Source: Microcoleus sp. bin38.metabat.b11b12b14.051 (GTDB taxonomy: Bacteria; Cyanobacteriota; Cyanobacteriia; Cyanobacteriales; Microcoleaceae). Taken from it: a DNA stretch of 55,300 nucleotides. A program made the translations under genes and the position numbers. Position 1 is the stretch's first letter; every line of letters starts with the position of its first letter. The notes beneath the pieces are model-generated. The model ran no database searches, had not been told where the DNA came from, and saw only the letters and a list, made by a program, of their open reading frames with translations. This document shows positions 7,936 through 16,530 of the stretch, piece after piece. The stretch spans positions 1-55,300 of the forward strand of contig NZ_JAAFKD010000039.1 in assembly GCF_013299165.1 (NCBI RefSeq), given 5' to 3'.

Positions 7936-8850
7936 TCAAGCTGATAAAACCCGATCGCGCCACGACAAAACACTAAAAGCTAGCAGGGTTCCCAGCAATG
8001 CTGCACCGACTGCTTGGTGGGCGACTGTCAGCGGTTCTACTTGAAGGTGCAGCCGGAATGTTGCTAATCCCAAAACTAATTGAGCAATCAGACAAACACT
8101 CGCTAAATTCCCTAATTTTCGCAAGTTAGAATTGAGTGCTGGTTGCCGCCAAGCCATGACGGCTACTGCTAAGGTTGCTGCGGTAGCGGGTACGATACCG
8201 GCGATGTGGCTGTTCATTACCGAGCACAATTCTGAGGAGCCCAAACATTGATGCAGCGCCCATCTGGAGCCGACTAAGGCACCTAGTAAGCTTTGCAGGT
8301 AAACTAGCAGTGCTGCGATCGAACTTACCCATGCTAATTTGCCTGTATTGCCCGTAGCTTCGTAGGGAGTCAGCATAAAACCGATCGCTAGCAGGGCGCA
8401 AAAAAACAGTAAAGCCGTCCCCAAGTGAGCGGTAACGATGTCAAATCTGAGCAGTTGCGTCACGGTGAGGCCGCCCAATACGCCTTGAAAAACGATTAAA
8501 AATACTGCCCCAGCGCTGGCAATCGGCAACCATTTCGGCAGGCGGCTGCGGTAGAATACAGAAATTCCTAAAAGGGCGATCGCGCTTAAGCCAATTGCTG
8601 CTGCGTCCAAACGGTGAAACCACTCCAGAAATACCTGCAAATTCATTTGCGCTGCGGGTATTAATTGACCGTAGCACAGCGGCCAGTCGGGGCAAGCGAG
8701 CCCCGCATTCATGACGCGCGTGGCGCTGCCTACTGCCATTAACAGCCAGGTTGCGATCGCAATTTTCCACACTAGGCCGCGGATAATATCTTTTGGCTGC
8801 CACTGCACTCCTGCTGCTGCGTTTGGCCCATTTAAAACTGAGTTTGCCAT
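7936..8850 (-). CDS. ctaA: heme A synthase (COX15/CtaA family)
   Basis: CtaA oxidises the C8 methyl of heme O to a formyl group, giving heme A. The 304-residue protein has about eight membrane helices and family motifs: VGSATRVMNAGLACPDWPLCYGQ with the paired cysteines of the first extracytoplasmic loop, EWFHRLDAAAIGL with a heme-ligating histidine, DIVTAHLGTALLFF with the second, and TVAHQAVGAALLGT near the C-terminus. The cysteine pair in the second half (HQCLGSSELCS) is also present. Length and topology are typical. It is followed by ctaB, so the two steps of heme A synthesis are adjacent and probably co-transcribed. Confidence 0.95.
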   Translation of the reverse strand: MANSVLNGPNAAAGVQWQPKDIIRGLVWKIAIATWLLMAVGSATRVMNAGLACPDWPLCYGQLIPAAQMNLQVFLEWFHRLDAAAIGLSAIALLGISVFYRSRLPKWLPIASAGAVFLIVFQGVLGGLTVTQLLRFDIVTAHLGTALLFFCALLAIGFMLTPYEATGNTGKLAWVSSIAALLVYLQSLLGALVGSRWALHQCLGSSELCSVMNSHIAGIVPATAATLAVAVMAWRQPALNSNLRKLGNLASVCLIAQLVLGLATFRLHLQVEPLTVAHQAVGAALLGTLLAFSVLSWRDRVLSA

Positions 8851-9580
8851 GAATTTTACCTTAGCCTTTGTTATCGATCGAGCTTAATTAAATATTGCGG
8901 TTTTGGATTGGCTGAGCTTAGCCGAGCTTAACACTCTTTTTCACTGACAAACCGTCATATTTACTACCTTAGCTAGTCTTCTATCCAATTAGTTTGTTTT
9001 TACATATTTTTCAACTTTCCTTTTATATTACAAAAGATTTCATTTATTGTGTCAAACTTAAAAAAAGTTTAATCTTTCACCCAATCCTCGATCGTTGACC
9101 GTTCCCCACCGTGGATTTTTTGGTAAAAAATAAAGATATAATTAAGAAAGAGATTTTAAAAAAAAGTTGTGATATGAACCGCTCAAAAGAGTTTACAAAA
9201 AACTAAACATCATAAAAAAACTATAAATTATCATTTGCAACAAACCAAATTTAGCTGATTCTGCTAGGGAGCATCTCAGTTTTGTGCGTGCAGATTTACC
9301 TCCTCGCAATTTTTTAAAGTGACAGTGGATTCAGCAGAAATCACAGTCTTGGTTTTTGTGATTTTTCCAATTCCGTTAAATAATCCTCATTTAGTTTGTT
9401 ATTGACGGCTAAAGTCATCATAACAATCAGAGGAATTCAGTCATCACGACAAACCAATATAGCCATCCTAATTGCTTCTGGAGATAGGGAAAACAGAAAT
9501 CCTTACTAGACAACGAGTTGAGCAATACAAGGCGTAGTTATCTTTTGAAACTCAGATCGGATTGCTATAGTATCAGTTAT
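8851..9580. other. long AT-rich intergenic region upstream of ctaA
   Basis: About 730 bases with no convincing gene. The stretch near 9110-9240 is very A/T-rich and could hold the ctaA promoter. No coxBAC genes are adjacent. No strong inverted repeat was found. Confidence 0.5.
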
Positions 9581-10159
9581 TTAACTTTTCTCCTTAGCAA
9601 GAGCCGGCCAATTGTTATCACCCTTAGAAACATTCCCAGAAATATCTTTTTGCCAACCCCACTGTACCGCCGAATTGTAATTAAGATAAAGTTTGCCGTC
9701 AACAATTTTCCAAGCATCGGGATCGGTAGAAGCTGTATAACCTTGACTGACAGCCCAAGCACAGAAACCGCCGTATTGAGGCGCATATTTATCAGGACTT
9801 TTAACAAACAAATCCCGATTTTGCTCGCTAGCAAATTGCCAAGTAGCATTGCCAAATTTGTAAGCAAATTCTGGATTGCCTTTAACAGGTTTGCCTTGAG
9901 TAAAGTAAGCTACAGGATCTGTACCTCGAATCGCTAGTCCCCCTTCGCTGTAAAATACCTTGGGAAGTGCTTTGTCAGGTTTCACAGCACTTCGGCTAGC
10001 TGGAGGTGCTGTTTGATTTTCAACCGAATTTGGGCTGGCCGGTGCTGTCACTGCCGTGTTAGGATTTGCTGTGTTGCTGTCAGATTTCCCGCAGCTCACA
10101 GCTAGTCCTAAACTTAGAGCAGCGGCAGCGAAAATGGTTGCAAAATAAATTATTTTCAT
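9581..10159 (-). CDS. YHS domain lipoprotein
   Basis: From the ATG at 10159 the protein has about 192 residues. It begins MKIIYFATIFAAAALSLGLAVSCGKSD, a lipoprotein-type signal with a probable lipobox ending at Cys. A Ser/Pro/Ala/Asn-rich linker follows, then a YHS domain: GLAIRGTDPVAYFTQGKPVKG ... FAYKFGNATWQFASEQNRDLFVKSPDKYAPQYGGFCAWAVSQG. YHS domains of this type bind metals, often copper, and occur in exported proteins. The longer frame to 10198 would put 13 polar residues ahead of the signal and is less likely. No operon partner is obvious; a role in metal handling is inferred. Confidence 0.8.
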   Translation of the reverse strand: MKIIYFATIFAAAALSLGLAVSCGKSDSNTANPNTAVTAPASPNSVENQTAPPASRSAVKPDKALPKVFYSEGGLAIRGTDPVAYFTQGKPVKGNPEFAYKFGNATWQFASEQNRDLFVKSPDKYAPQYGGFCAWAVSQGYTASTDPDAWKIVDGKLYLNYNSAVQWGWQKDISGNVSKGDNNWPALAKEKS

Positions 10160-10242
10160 TCTATCTCTATTGGGAATTGTTGCTAAGATTTGATGCACAA
10201 CTATTATTTACAGCAGTTATGCAAAAAGTGGTTTTACGCACT

Positions 10243-10366
10243 ACTTATAGGGCAGTACGGTTTACTTAAGATTGTCATTGCGAGGAACGAAGCAAACAAG
10301 AGTATCTATTTTTCATAGTGTTTTACCCCCAAGACGGCCTTAAGTAAACCGTATTGACTTATAGGG
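10243..10366. mobile_element. MITE-like element, copy 2, with 10-bp target duplication
   Basis: The 104-bp element at 10253-10356 is bounded by CAGTACGGTTTACTTAAG and CTTAAGTAAACCGTATTG, inverted repeats with one mismatch. It is flanked by identical 10-mers ACTTATAGGG at 10243-10252 and 10357-10366. The interior includes a GTCATTGCGAGGAACGAAGC-type sequence also seen near 46240, and differs from the interiors of copies 1 and 3. Confidence 0.85.
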
Positions 10367-10426
10367 GTAAGGTTCACCACAAGCACCCTACATATATAGC
10401 CTCAAAAAGGTGAGGTACAGATTGAG

Positions 10427-10457
10427 ATTTTAGATTTTAGATTTTAGATTTTAGATT
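10427..10457. repeat. 7-bp tandem repeat (ATTTTAG)
   Basis: Four to five units of ATTTTAG in tandem. The same repeat in the opposite orientation (CTAAAAT) occurs at 30636-30668. Confidence 0.8.
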
Positions 10458-10660
10458 GAGGGATTGAGGGATAGATAACTCGATCCGATCAATAAGTCAT
10501 ATTTATGATAACTGCTATAGATGAACCTTAAAAGTGCTAAAAGTGCTGATGATAGAGTAAGGTGCTGGTAGCGCACCCTACTAATGACAAATGACAACTG
10601 ACAAATGACAACTGACAAATGACCAGCCTTCGGCTACGCTCAGGCTAAAATTACTAATGA

Positions 10661-10774
10661 CTACCCTTCGACTTCGCTCAGGGCGAGATGACTAATGACT
10701 ACCCTTCGACTTCGCTCAGGGCGAGATGACTAATGACTACCCTTCGACTTCGCTCAGGGCGAGATGACTAATGA
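10661..10774. repeat. 38-bp tandem repeat, three perfect copies
   Basis: Units at 10661, 10699 and 10737, each containing CCCTTCGACTTCGCTCAGGG and a GACTAATGA spacer. Within each unit CCCT-TCGACTTCGCTC-AGGG can form a small hairpin. Simple ACTAATGAC/ACAACTGAC runs flank the array, close to the stop of the following membrane-protein gene. Confidence 0.9.
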
Positions 10775-10795
10775 CTAATGACTAATGACAACTGA

Positions 10796-11248
10796 CTAAT
10801 GACTACTTTTCGGCCATTTGCCAACCCATTGGCCGCCCCGAAACCGCCACCGAGGAAACAGCAGCCGCATCATCACCCAGGAAGAAACGTAAACTGATAC
10901 CCAAACTAAACTGTAGTGCTGGATAAAAGTTGGGATATCAAAAACTTCTTTGTCAATGTATGGCAATCCAAAGATTTTGATTATAAAACCGAGGAATACT
11001 GCTTCGACAATGCCAGCAAAGAATTGAAATACACCAGGCCAATCTCCATCCCACATAAATTTTTGCAAAAAGTTGTAGAGGACATCCCAACCTAATCCAA
11101 AAAATCCTACATAAAATAATACCCAAAAGTAAATAGGGCTTTCTTTAGTTCCTAAATAACCTAGGAAAAATGGTAAAGAGACTAAAACTCCAACGGTAGC
11201 TAAGAGAAATATCCGAGTTTGCCAGCGGCCAAATAATACGGGTGTCAT
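10796..11248 (-). CDS. conserved integral membrane protein, function unknown
   Basis: The 150-residue protein has four hydrophobic segments (IFLLATVGVLVSLPFFLG, IYFWVLFYVGFFGLGWDVLYN, FQFFAGIVEAVFLGFIIKIF, HYSLVWVSVYVSSWVMMRLL). Charged and aromatic motifs between them include LQKFMWDGDWP and GLPYIDKEVFDIPTF. The C-terminus is basic (FPRWRFRGGQWVGKW). I do not recognise a named family. Being downstream of the FHA-flavoprotein gene on the same strand with an 83-base gap, it may be co-transcribed with it. Confidence 0.6.
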   Translation of the reverse strand: MTPVLFGRWQTRIFLLATVGVLVSLPFFLGYLGTKESPIYFWVLFYVGFFGLGWDVLYNFLQKFMWDGDWPGVFQFFAGIVEAVFLGFIIKIFGLPYIDKEVFDIPTFIQHYSLVWVSVYVSSWVMMRLLFPRWRFRGGQWVGKWPKSSH

Positions 11249-11331
11249 ATAACTTGAGAATTGGTAAGTGGTAATTGGTAATTAAGAGTTTTCCCTGTTC
11301 ATCCATCAGTTACAAAAACTGTTGCAAAAAT

Positions 11332-13377
11332 TCATGAGGGCGATTGATTAGTTGCCCATTTTAGCCATTGCCAAAGGGAGCCAACGCCTTCGAGATGGCT
11401 GAGTTTTGGAGCTTTCGCTCTTGCTAAACCTTCGGCGGAACGATGGGCCGCATATTGCAATCCTAAAAAGGTGTCTACTGGTGCATAAGGCCCTCCCAGC
11501 GTCATCGCTCCAGCAGCATAAATTCTACCTCGCTCGTTTCGCATTTCTACTATTTCAAAATCGTTGGCAACGTGAAGCCTTTCAAAGGGATTGATCGGCA
11601 AATTGTAGTGATTAATTAAATCATCTAACAAAGGATTGTCTTTGGGTTTAGCTTCTAAACCTGTGGCATCGATAATAAAATCGGCTTGGATTGTTTCTAT
11701 TCCTTCATAATTTCCACTTTTGATGTAGGTGATTAATTTGCCGCTTTGCTGCTCTACTCGCTCTACTTTACCGAATTTAATGGTGTACCATCCGGCTTGC
11801 ATTCCTGTTTTAACTATGTTGCGCCAATCTTGACGGCTGGCGGTAGTTGTACCGCCCAAAGCTGTTAGTATTTCGTGCCTTCCCTGGGGATTGGCTGCTT
11901 CTAACTTGGCGCGCATATCGCCTCCCCAAGTGCCTTTTGGCCAGTTGTAAGGTTGGAATTCCCATTGATTTTCTACATATCGCTGGGCAAAACCGAATTT
12001 GTTGCCTTGGGGTTTGGGCGATTGCATTAAGTTTATAATGTTAATCGGCTTGTTCTGCTGGCGAATTTCACTCAGTCGCTGCAAGATTCTGGAAGCAACA
12101 ATTCCGCGGCCGCGGACAATGACTATGCCACCTTGGCGGCTGAGCTGTTGGTAAACGTGTTCGTGTTCTTCGTAGGCGTTTACTACTGATTTGAAGTCTT
12201 CGGTTTTGGCGCGGTATTCTTGCAAGTCTGGCAGGAATCTAATTGCTGGATAACCGGTGGCTATGTGGATGTATTTAGCTATTAAAAATCGGTGTTCGCT
12301 GCTAGCGTTGGGCTGTGGTACTGAGTAGGCGATCGCATATCTGCCGTCGTCGGTTTTGCGGATGCCTCGAACGCGGCCGTAACGTAGAATTTCGTCCCAA
12401 CCGATGCGTTTTGCTTCTCTGTCCATTGAGGCGAAAACGTTTTGAATTTGCGGGGTGTAGGTGTCGGCAAATACTGGTTCGGCAAAAACTTGCCACAGGT
12501 GTTTTAATCCGGAACTAATTTGACCAGAACCAAGTTCTTTTGCTGATTCTCGCAGTGCGTATCCTGGCCAGCCCCAAATATTATCTGGGCAGGAATCGGA
12601 ACCGGAGCGAATTCTTTCGTGGGGTGGAATTTGGGAATTGCGGCAGAGTCTTTGATAGCGTCCGTAGGGCTTGGTTTCTAAGCTGATGACTGTAATTTGT
12701 TCGCGGGGAACTCCGCAAGTCCTGATCGTATCTACCCAGACAAATGTTCCCATGCCGCCGCCAATTCCTGCGTAGGTTGTTTCTGTGACGGGCTTGCCGG
12801 TGGCGTGCAATTGTTGGACTGATACTCGATCGGCTGCAAATATCTCTGGCGGTGGAAAACGAGTTAAGTTATGAGTAGTTTGAGGGATTTGAGGTATTTG
12901 TGTTTGGAGGGCATCGGTATCTGGATTGAAAGAGATTCCGGGCGATGGGGCGGCATTTTGTTGTGCTTGGGCCTGTTGAGAGCTGACAACTTGGGTGTTT
13001 GGGTTGAAAATAATTGTGGATTCTGGCGCGAGGTTTGGTGAGGCTGCTGGTGCTAAGAGTACGATCGTCAGACTGTAGGGCCCGATTTGGATTGTATCTC
13101 CGCTAGCTATGGGTTTGGTGGCGCCCAGAATTTTATTTCCGTTGAGAAATGTGCCGTTAGCACTGCGATCGCCGATCGATATTTGACCGCCAACTAATGA
13201 TATCAATGCGTGAAATCGCGAAATTTGTTCGCTGCTCAATACTGCCCGCGCAACTTGCTGCCCGTCAATACTGTTGGGCATTTGACTGATTTCCCTGCCT
13301 AATGCTACAGGAAGATTAAAAACAGGCTGTTTCACTTCTCCGGTAACTGGATCTTCCCAACTCAGTTGAATTTGCAT
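11332..13377 (-). CDS. FHA domain fused to a flavoprotein-type oxidoreductase
   Basis: From the ATG at 13377 the protein has about 681 residues. Residues roughly 1-110 form an FHA phosphothreonine-binding domain: ALGREISQMP, then SSEQISRFHALISLVGG and DRSANGTFLNGNKI, the canonical G-R, S-x-x-H and N-G residues. A Ser/Gln/Pro linker follows. The rest resembles FAD/NAD(P)-binding oxidoreductases: YAGIGGGMGTFVWVD is a glycine-rich dinucleotide-like motif, IVIVRGRGIVASRI a second Rossmann-type segment, DFIIDATGLE an ATG motif, and GRIYAAGAMTLGGPYAPVDTF the C-terminal FAD-contact type. The substrate is unknown. FHA control by a Ser/Thr kinase is an inference. The TTG or GTG upstream would add a run of valines and is unlikely. 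An FHA-zinc ribbon gene precedes it. Confidence 0.75.
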   Translation of the reverse strand: MQIQLSWEDPVTGEVKQPVFNLPVALGREISQMPNSIDGQQVARAVLSSEQISRFHALISLVGGQISIGDRSANGTFLNGNKILGATKPIASGDTIQIGPYSLTIVLLAPAASPNLAPESTIIFNPNTQVVSSQQAQAQQNAAPSPGISFNPDTDALQTQIPQIPQTTHNLTRFPPPEIFAADRVSVQQLHATGKPVTETTYAGIGGGMGTFVWVDTIRTCGVPREQITVISLETKPYGRYQRLCRNSQIPPHERIRSGSDSCPDNIWGWPGYALRESAKELGSGQISSGLKHLWQVFAEPVFADTYTPQIQNVFASMDREAKRIGWDEILRYGRVRGIRKTDDGRYAIAYSVPQPNASSEHRFLIAKYIHIATGYPAIRFLPDLQEYRAKTEDFKSVVNAYEEHEHVYQQLSRQGGIVIVRGRGIVASRILQRLSEIRQQNKPINIINLMQSPKPQGNKFGFAQRYVENQWEFQPYNWPKGTWGGDMRAKLEAANPQGRHEILTALGGTTTASRQDWRNIVKTGMQAGWYTIKFGKVERVEQQSGKLITYIKSGNYEGIETIQADFIIDATGLEAKPKDNPLLDDLINHYNLPINPFERLHVANDFEIVEMRNERGRIYAAGAMTLGGPYAPVDTFLGLQYAAHRSAEGLARAKAPKLSHLEGVGSLWQWLKWATNQSPS

Positions 13378-13542
13378 AACCTTCCTCACAACAACAACAA
13401 CTCCACTACCTACCCGCGATCGCACATTCTGACATTTGTGTGCCTAAGAATTCACATTAGATGCTGATACTCATCAGTCATCCGCAATTCTTTAATCTCA
13501 AAACTAAAATCTCAAATGGTATTACCCTGGCATTTCTGACAC

Positions 13543-14046
13543 TCAGGATCTCAATACTTCCGATTCTCCTGCTTGTATTCCTTTACCGCAGTGCGGACAA
13601 AAAAGACCCAAATACTGATGGGATAAAACGTGACCTGTCGGACATTTTATGCCGTAAACTAGCCCAGCGGCAGGTTGGTTGATTTGTCGTTGCTGTTGCT
13701 CGATCGTCCTTATTTTTAAAACTATTGTTCCCAGTTGAATCTGACTGCCAACTTTGAGAGGCGCTTCTGCATCCAAGATTGTTTTACCGTCAACAATTAC
13801 CGGGTTGCGTTTAGCTGGTGGCTGCTCCCGCGTCAGGTTTCGCACCCAGAATTGATTAGCGCTGTTAAGAAATATTTCAACGTGTAAGCGAGATAAACTT
13901 CTGTCGCCCTCACTTAGTACCAAATCGCACTGCTCTCGATCGCGGCCGATGCGAATTGTACCTTGGTGCTTGGTGGCTTGTGCGGGGGTGAAGGTTTGCG
14001 ATCGCGACCGATGCCCTTCCATCCATTCTAGAGTTAACTTATACAT
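13543..14046 (-). CDS. FHA domain protein with C-terminal zinc ribbon
   Basis: The 167-residue protein has an FHA domain at about residues 1-110 (IRIGRDREQCDLVL, GDRSLSRLHVEIFL, VRNLTREQPPAKRNPVIVDGKTIL) with the conserved G-R and S-x-x-H phosphopeptide-binding residues. The C-terminus carries KCPTGHVLSHQYLGLFCPHCGKGI, a treble-clef or zinc-ribbon pattern (C-x5-H...C-x2-C). Such FHA-zinc-ribbon proteins accompany Ser/Thr kinase signalling in cyanobacteria. It lies about 165 bases upstream of the FHA-flavoprotein on the same strand and is divergent from the solute-binding protein gene at 14432, so the 385-base gap holds both promoters. Confidence 0.8.
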   Translation of the reverse strand: MYKLTLEWMEGHRSRSQTFTPAQATKHQGTIRIGRDREQCDLVLSEGDRSLSRLHVEIFLNSANQFWVRNLTREQPPAKRNPVIVDGKTILDAEAPLKVGSQIQLGTIVLKIRTIEQQQRQINQPAAGLVYGIKCPTGHVLSHQYLGLFCPHCGKGIQAGESEVLRS

Positions 14047-14431
14047 AGTTCCTGCAAAAATAATATCCGCCCTCGGATTTGCGCTTATTATACTGCTGAG
14101 TGCGTCGCAATTCGCCTAAGATTTATAAAATAAATGTAAAAATGTAATTAGATGAGTTATTGGGCCTTCTGGCGGATGACCCGTCCAAAAACGGGTACAA
14201 GCCCCCGACGCCAGAAGTCTAGAGCCTCAAATTTGAGACTGAGAGTTCAAGCTCCCGATTCCAAGCTGCAAGTAAATTTAAAATCTCCTGACAAATGCCT
14301 TCTTCCTCATTTCCTCAAAATCGATCTTTTAAATCCGCATCCACCCGTTAAATCCGTTATAAAAAGCCGTTGCCGAACTTTTTTATTCCTTCTTGTTGAA
14401 TCTAAAACCTAAAATCTCAAACTGTGCAGCC
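14047..14431. promoter_or_regulatory. divergent promoter region with nested hairpins
   Basis: The spacer separates the FHA-zinc ribbon gene (minus) from the solute-binding protein gene (plus). At 14165-14218 a TTCTGGCG/CGCCAGAA pair encloses an inner ACCCGT-ccaaaa-ACGGGT hairpin. The core CCAAAAACGGGTACAAG recurs at 30548, so it is a dispersed element. Promoter boxes could not be fixed with confidence. Confidence 0.45.
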
Positions 14432-15862
14432 ATGTCCCAAAAAAACGAAACCCCTGTTTTGGTATTATCGCTCTTAATTACGATCGGGCTAGCTGGTGCA
14501 GGTATTTGGTGGCTGAGAAGCGGCGGCGTCATTCCAGGAGGTTCATTACCCCAAAATCAGACGTTTTCTCAGCCCCAGACGGGGAATTCTCCGCAATCAG
14601 AGCAGCAAATTCAGCAGCGTCTGAGTGCCGGAAAAACACTGTTAATTCCAGACAAAGCAACCACAACCAAACAAGCCGCAGTACAGGCGATCGCATCTGG
14701 TAACTACAACGCCGCTATTTCCGATTTACAAGCTTCGCTAAAAACCAATCGCAACGATCCTGAAGCACTAATTTACCTCAACAACGCCCGCAGCGGCAAC
14801 CAAAAATCCTACACAATTGCCGCAGCGGTTCCCATTGGCGCCGATACCAATGCTGCTTTAGAAATTCTGCGGGGCGTCGCTCAAGCTCAGAATGAAATCA
14901 ACCAAAGCGGCGGCATTAACGGGACTCCCTTAAAAGTGCTAATTGCTAACGACGACAACAACCCAGAAATTGCGTCGCAAATTGCCAGTGCTTTCGCAAA
15001 GAATTCGGAAATTTTAGGAGTAATCGGGCATTTTGGTTCGGACACAACGCTAGCAGCTAGCAAAATTTACCAACAAAATCAATTAGTAGCAATTTCCCCG
15101 ACAAGTACGTCTGTGCAGCTCTCAGGAGTTGGTAGCAACATATTTCGGACAGTCCCGAGCGATCGGTTTGCGGCTAATGCTCTTTCCCGCTATATGCTGA
15201 CAAAATTGCAAAAGCAAAAAGTTGCTGTGTTTTTTAATTCTGCTAGCAGTTACAGCAAATCTTTAAAAGATGAATTCACTACTGCTGTTTACGGAGATGG
15301 CGGACAAATAGTATCGGAATTTGACTTTGCTAAGGGCAATTTTAATGCTGCTGAAAGCGTTAAAAGTGCGATCGCCCAGGGAGCAGAAGTCATGATGTTA
15401 GCTTCCAATTCTGCCACCATCGACCAAGCTTTGCAAATAGTCCAAGTCAACGCCAAACGCCTGCCGTTACTCGCAGGAGACGGCGCTTATAGTGCTAAAA
15501 CACTGCAAATCGGTGGCGCGGAAGCTACAGATATGGTGCTGGCTGTTCCTTGGCACATTCTCGCAGATCCGCAGTCAAACTTTCCCCAAACCTCCAAACA
15601 ACTTTGGAATGCTGAAGTCAGTTGGCGCACAGCTTTAGCCTACGACGCGACGATCGCCCTAATTGTCGGTTTAGGGCGCAATCCGACTCGTACCGGGATT
15701 CAACAAGCTTTATCGGCGTCGGATTTTTCGGCAACCGGAGCATCGGGCCCGATTCGGTTTTTAGCTTCGGGCGATCGCAATCGAGCAGTTCAATTGGTAA
15801 CTGTTAAACCGGGAAATCGCACCAGTTATGGTTACGAATTTTTGCCGATATCCGGTTTGTAA
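14432..15862 (+). CDS. branched-chain-type ABC transporter substrate-binding protein, membrane-anchored
   Basis: The protein has 476 residues from the ATG at 14432. It begins MSQKNETPVLVLSLLITIGL, an N-terminal anchor or uncleaved signal. A Gln/Ser-rich linker and a short helical TPR-like segment (AIASGNYNAAISDLQASLKTNRNDPEALIYLNNA) follow. The type I periplasmic-binding fold starts at SYTIAAAVPIGADTNAALEILRGVAQAQNEINQ and includes LKVLIANDDNNPEIASQIASAF, VAISPTSTS and NIFRTVPSDRFAANAL. It resembles LivJ/Peripla_BP_6 receptors for amino acids or amides. No permease or ATPase genes are nearby, so it may be a sensor or feed a distant transporter. A truncated paralogue of its N-terminus lies at 16306. 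Confidence 0.85.
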   Translation: MSQKNETPVLVLSLLITIGLAGAGIWWLRSGGVIPGGSLPQNQTFSQPQTGNSPQSEQQIQQRLSAGKTLLIPDKATTTKQAAVQAIASGNYNAAISDLQASLKTNRNDPEALIYLNNARSGNQKSYTIAAAVPIGADTNAALEILRGVAQAQNEINQSGGINGTPLKVLIANDDNNPEIASQIASAFAKNSEILGVIGHFGSDTTLAASKIYQQNQLVAISPTSTSVQLSGVGSNIFRTVPSDRFAANALSRYMLTKLQKQKVAVFFNSASSYSKSLKDEFTTAVYGDGGQIVSEFDFAKGNFNAAESVKSAIAQGAEVMMLASNSATIDQALQIVQVNAKRLPLLAGDGAYSAKTLQIGGAEATDMVLAVPWHILADPQSNFPQTSKQLWNAEVSWRTALAYDATIALIVGLGRNPTRTGIQQALSASDFSATGASGPIRFLASGDRNRAVQLVTVKPGNRTSYGYEFLPISGL

Positions 15863-16216
15863 ATTCTATGGTAATCCTGATCTTATTGATAGTGCAATAC
15901 GGTTTACTTAAGGATTTTTGACTAATTTCTTAAGTCAACCATATTACGGTAGGGGCAGGTGCCGGCGAACAAACCATGAAATAATCGACTGTATCAAGGC
16001 AAAACCTGCTCTTAAGTAAACCGTATTGATTGATAGTGAGAACTTTAATCCTCGGAGGGATGCGGACTAAAGTCCTCACTACAAACCTAATTCTAATAGA
16101 CGGCTATCCGGTTTGTAAATTGTGTTTTAATCCTGATATTGTTGATAGTGAGAACTTTAATCCTCCGAGGGATGCGGACTAAAGTCCTCACTACAAACCT
16201 AATTCTAATAGACGGC
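15849..16216. repeat. 112-bp tandem duplication of the gene's 3' end, first copy split by a MITE
   Basis: The sequence starting TATCCGGTTTGTAAATT (the last codons and stop of the solute-binding protein gene) and ending AATAGACGGC is repeated at 16105-16216. After removing 15895-16038 (element plus one target copy), the first unit is exactly 112 bp, the same as the second. Each unit carries one GCGGACTAAAGTCCTCACTAC palindromic-type repeat arm. Confidence 0.85.
15885..16038. mobile_element. MITE-like element, copy 3, with 10-bp target duplication and an empty-site control
   Basis: The 134-bp element at 15895-16028 has perfect 18-bp inverted ends: CAATACGGTTTACTTAAG (15895-15912) and CTTAAGTAAACCGTATTG (16011-16028). 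The flanking 10-mers ATTGATAGTG are identical (15885-15894 and 16029-16038). The second copy of the surrounding 112-bp duplication, at 16141-16150, has one GTTGATAGTG and no element, so it shows the pre-insertion state. Confidence 0.92.
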
Positions 16217-16305
16217 GACACTCTCTTGAAAAGTGTATATTAAGTTGTAACCTAAAAATAAGAATTATCTTTATTTGTCAAGCTAAAATCTAAAATTGTA
16301 CTCTT

Positions 16306-16488
16306 ATGTCCCCAAAAAATCAAGCTCCGGCTGTCGTTTTGTCGCTGTTAATTACGATCGCGATCGTAGGTACAGGTATTTGGTGGTTGACAAGTCGCAT
16401 TGGCGCAAATATCCAGACTCCAGCATCACCAACTCGTACTCTTCCCAATGCACCAACCCCTAAACCACGCTCGTCATCTCTCCGATAG
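16306..16488 (+). pseudogene. orphan N-terminal anchor of a solute-binding protein paralogue
   Basis: The 60 residues MSPKNQAPAVVLSLLITIAI ... WWLTSRIGANIQTPASPTR match the start of the solute-binding protein at 14432 (MSQKNETPVLVLSLLITIGL ... WWLRSGG) almost position by position. They then end in a Pro/Ser/Thr-rich tail and a stop without any binding domain. The upstream nucleotides (CTAAAATCTAAAATTG) also resemble those before the full gene. It is either a truncated duplicate or a small anchored peptide still translated. Only 42 bases separate it from the convergent gene. Confidence 0.55.
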
Positions 16489-16530
16489 ATACACGATTTT
16501 TCAAAGAAAGCGGGTTGTTTTGAACTTAGT

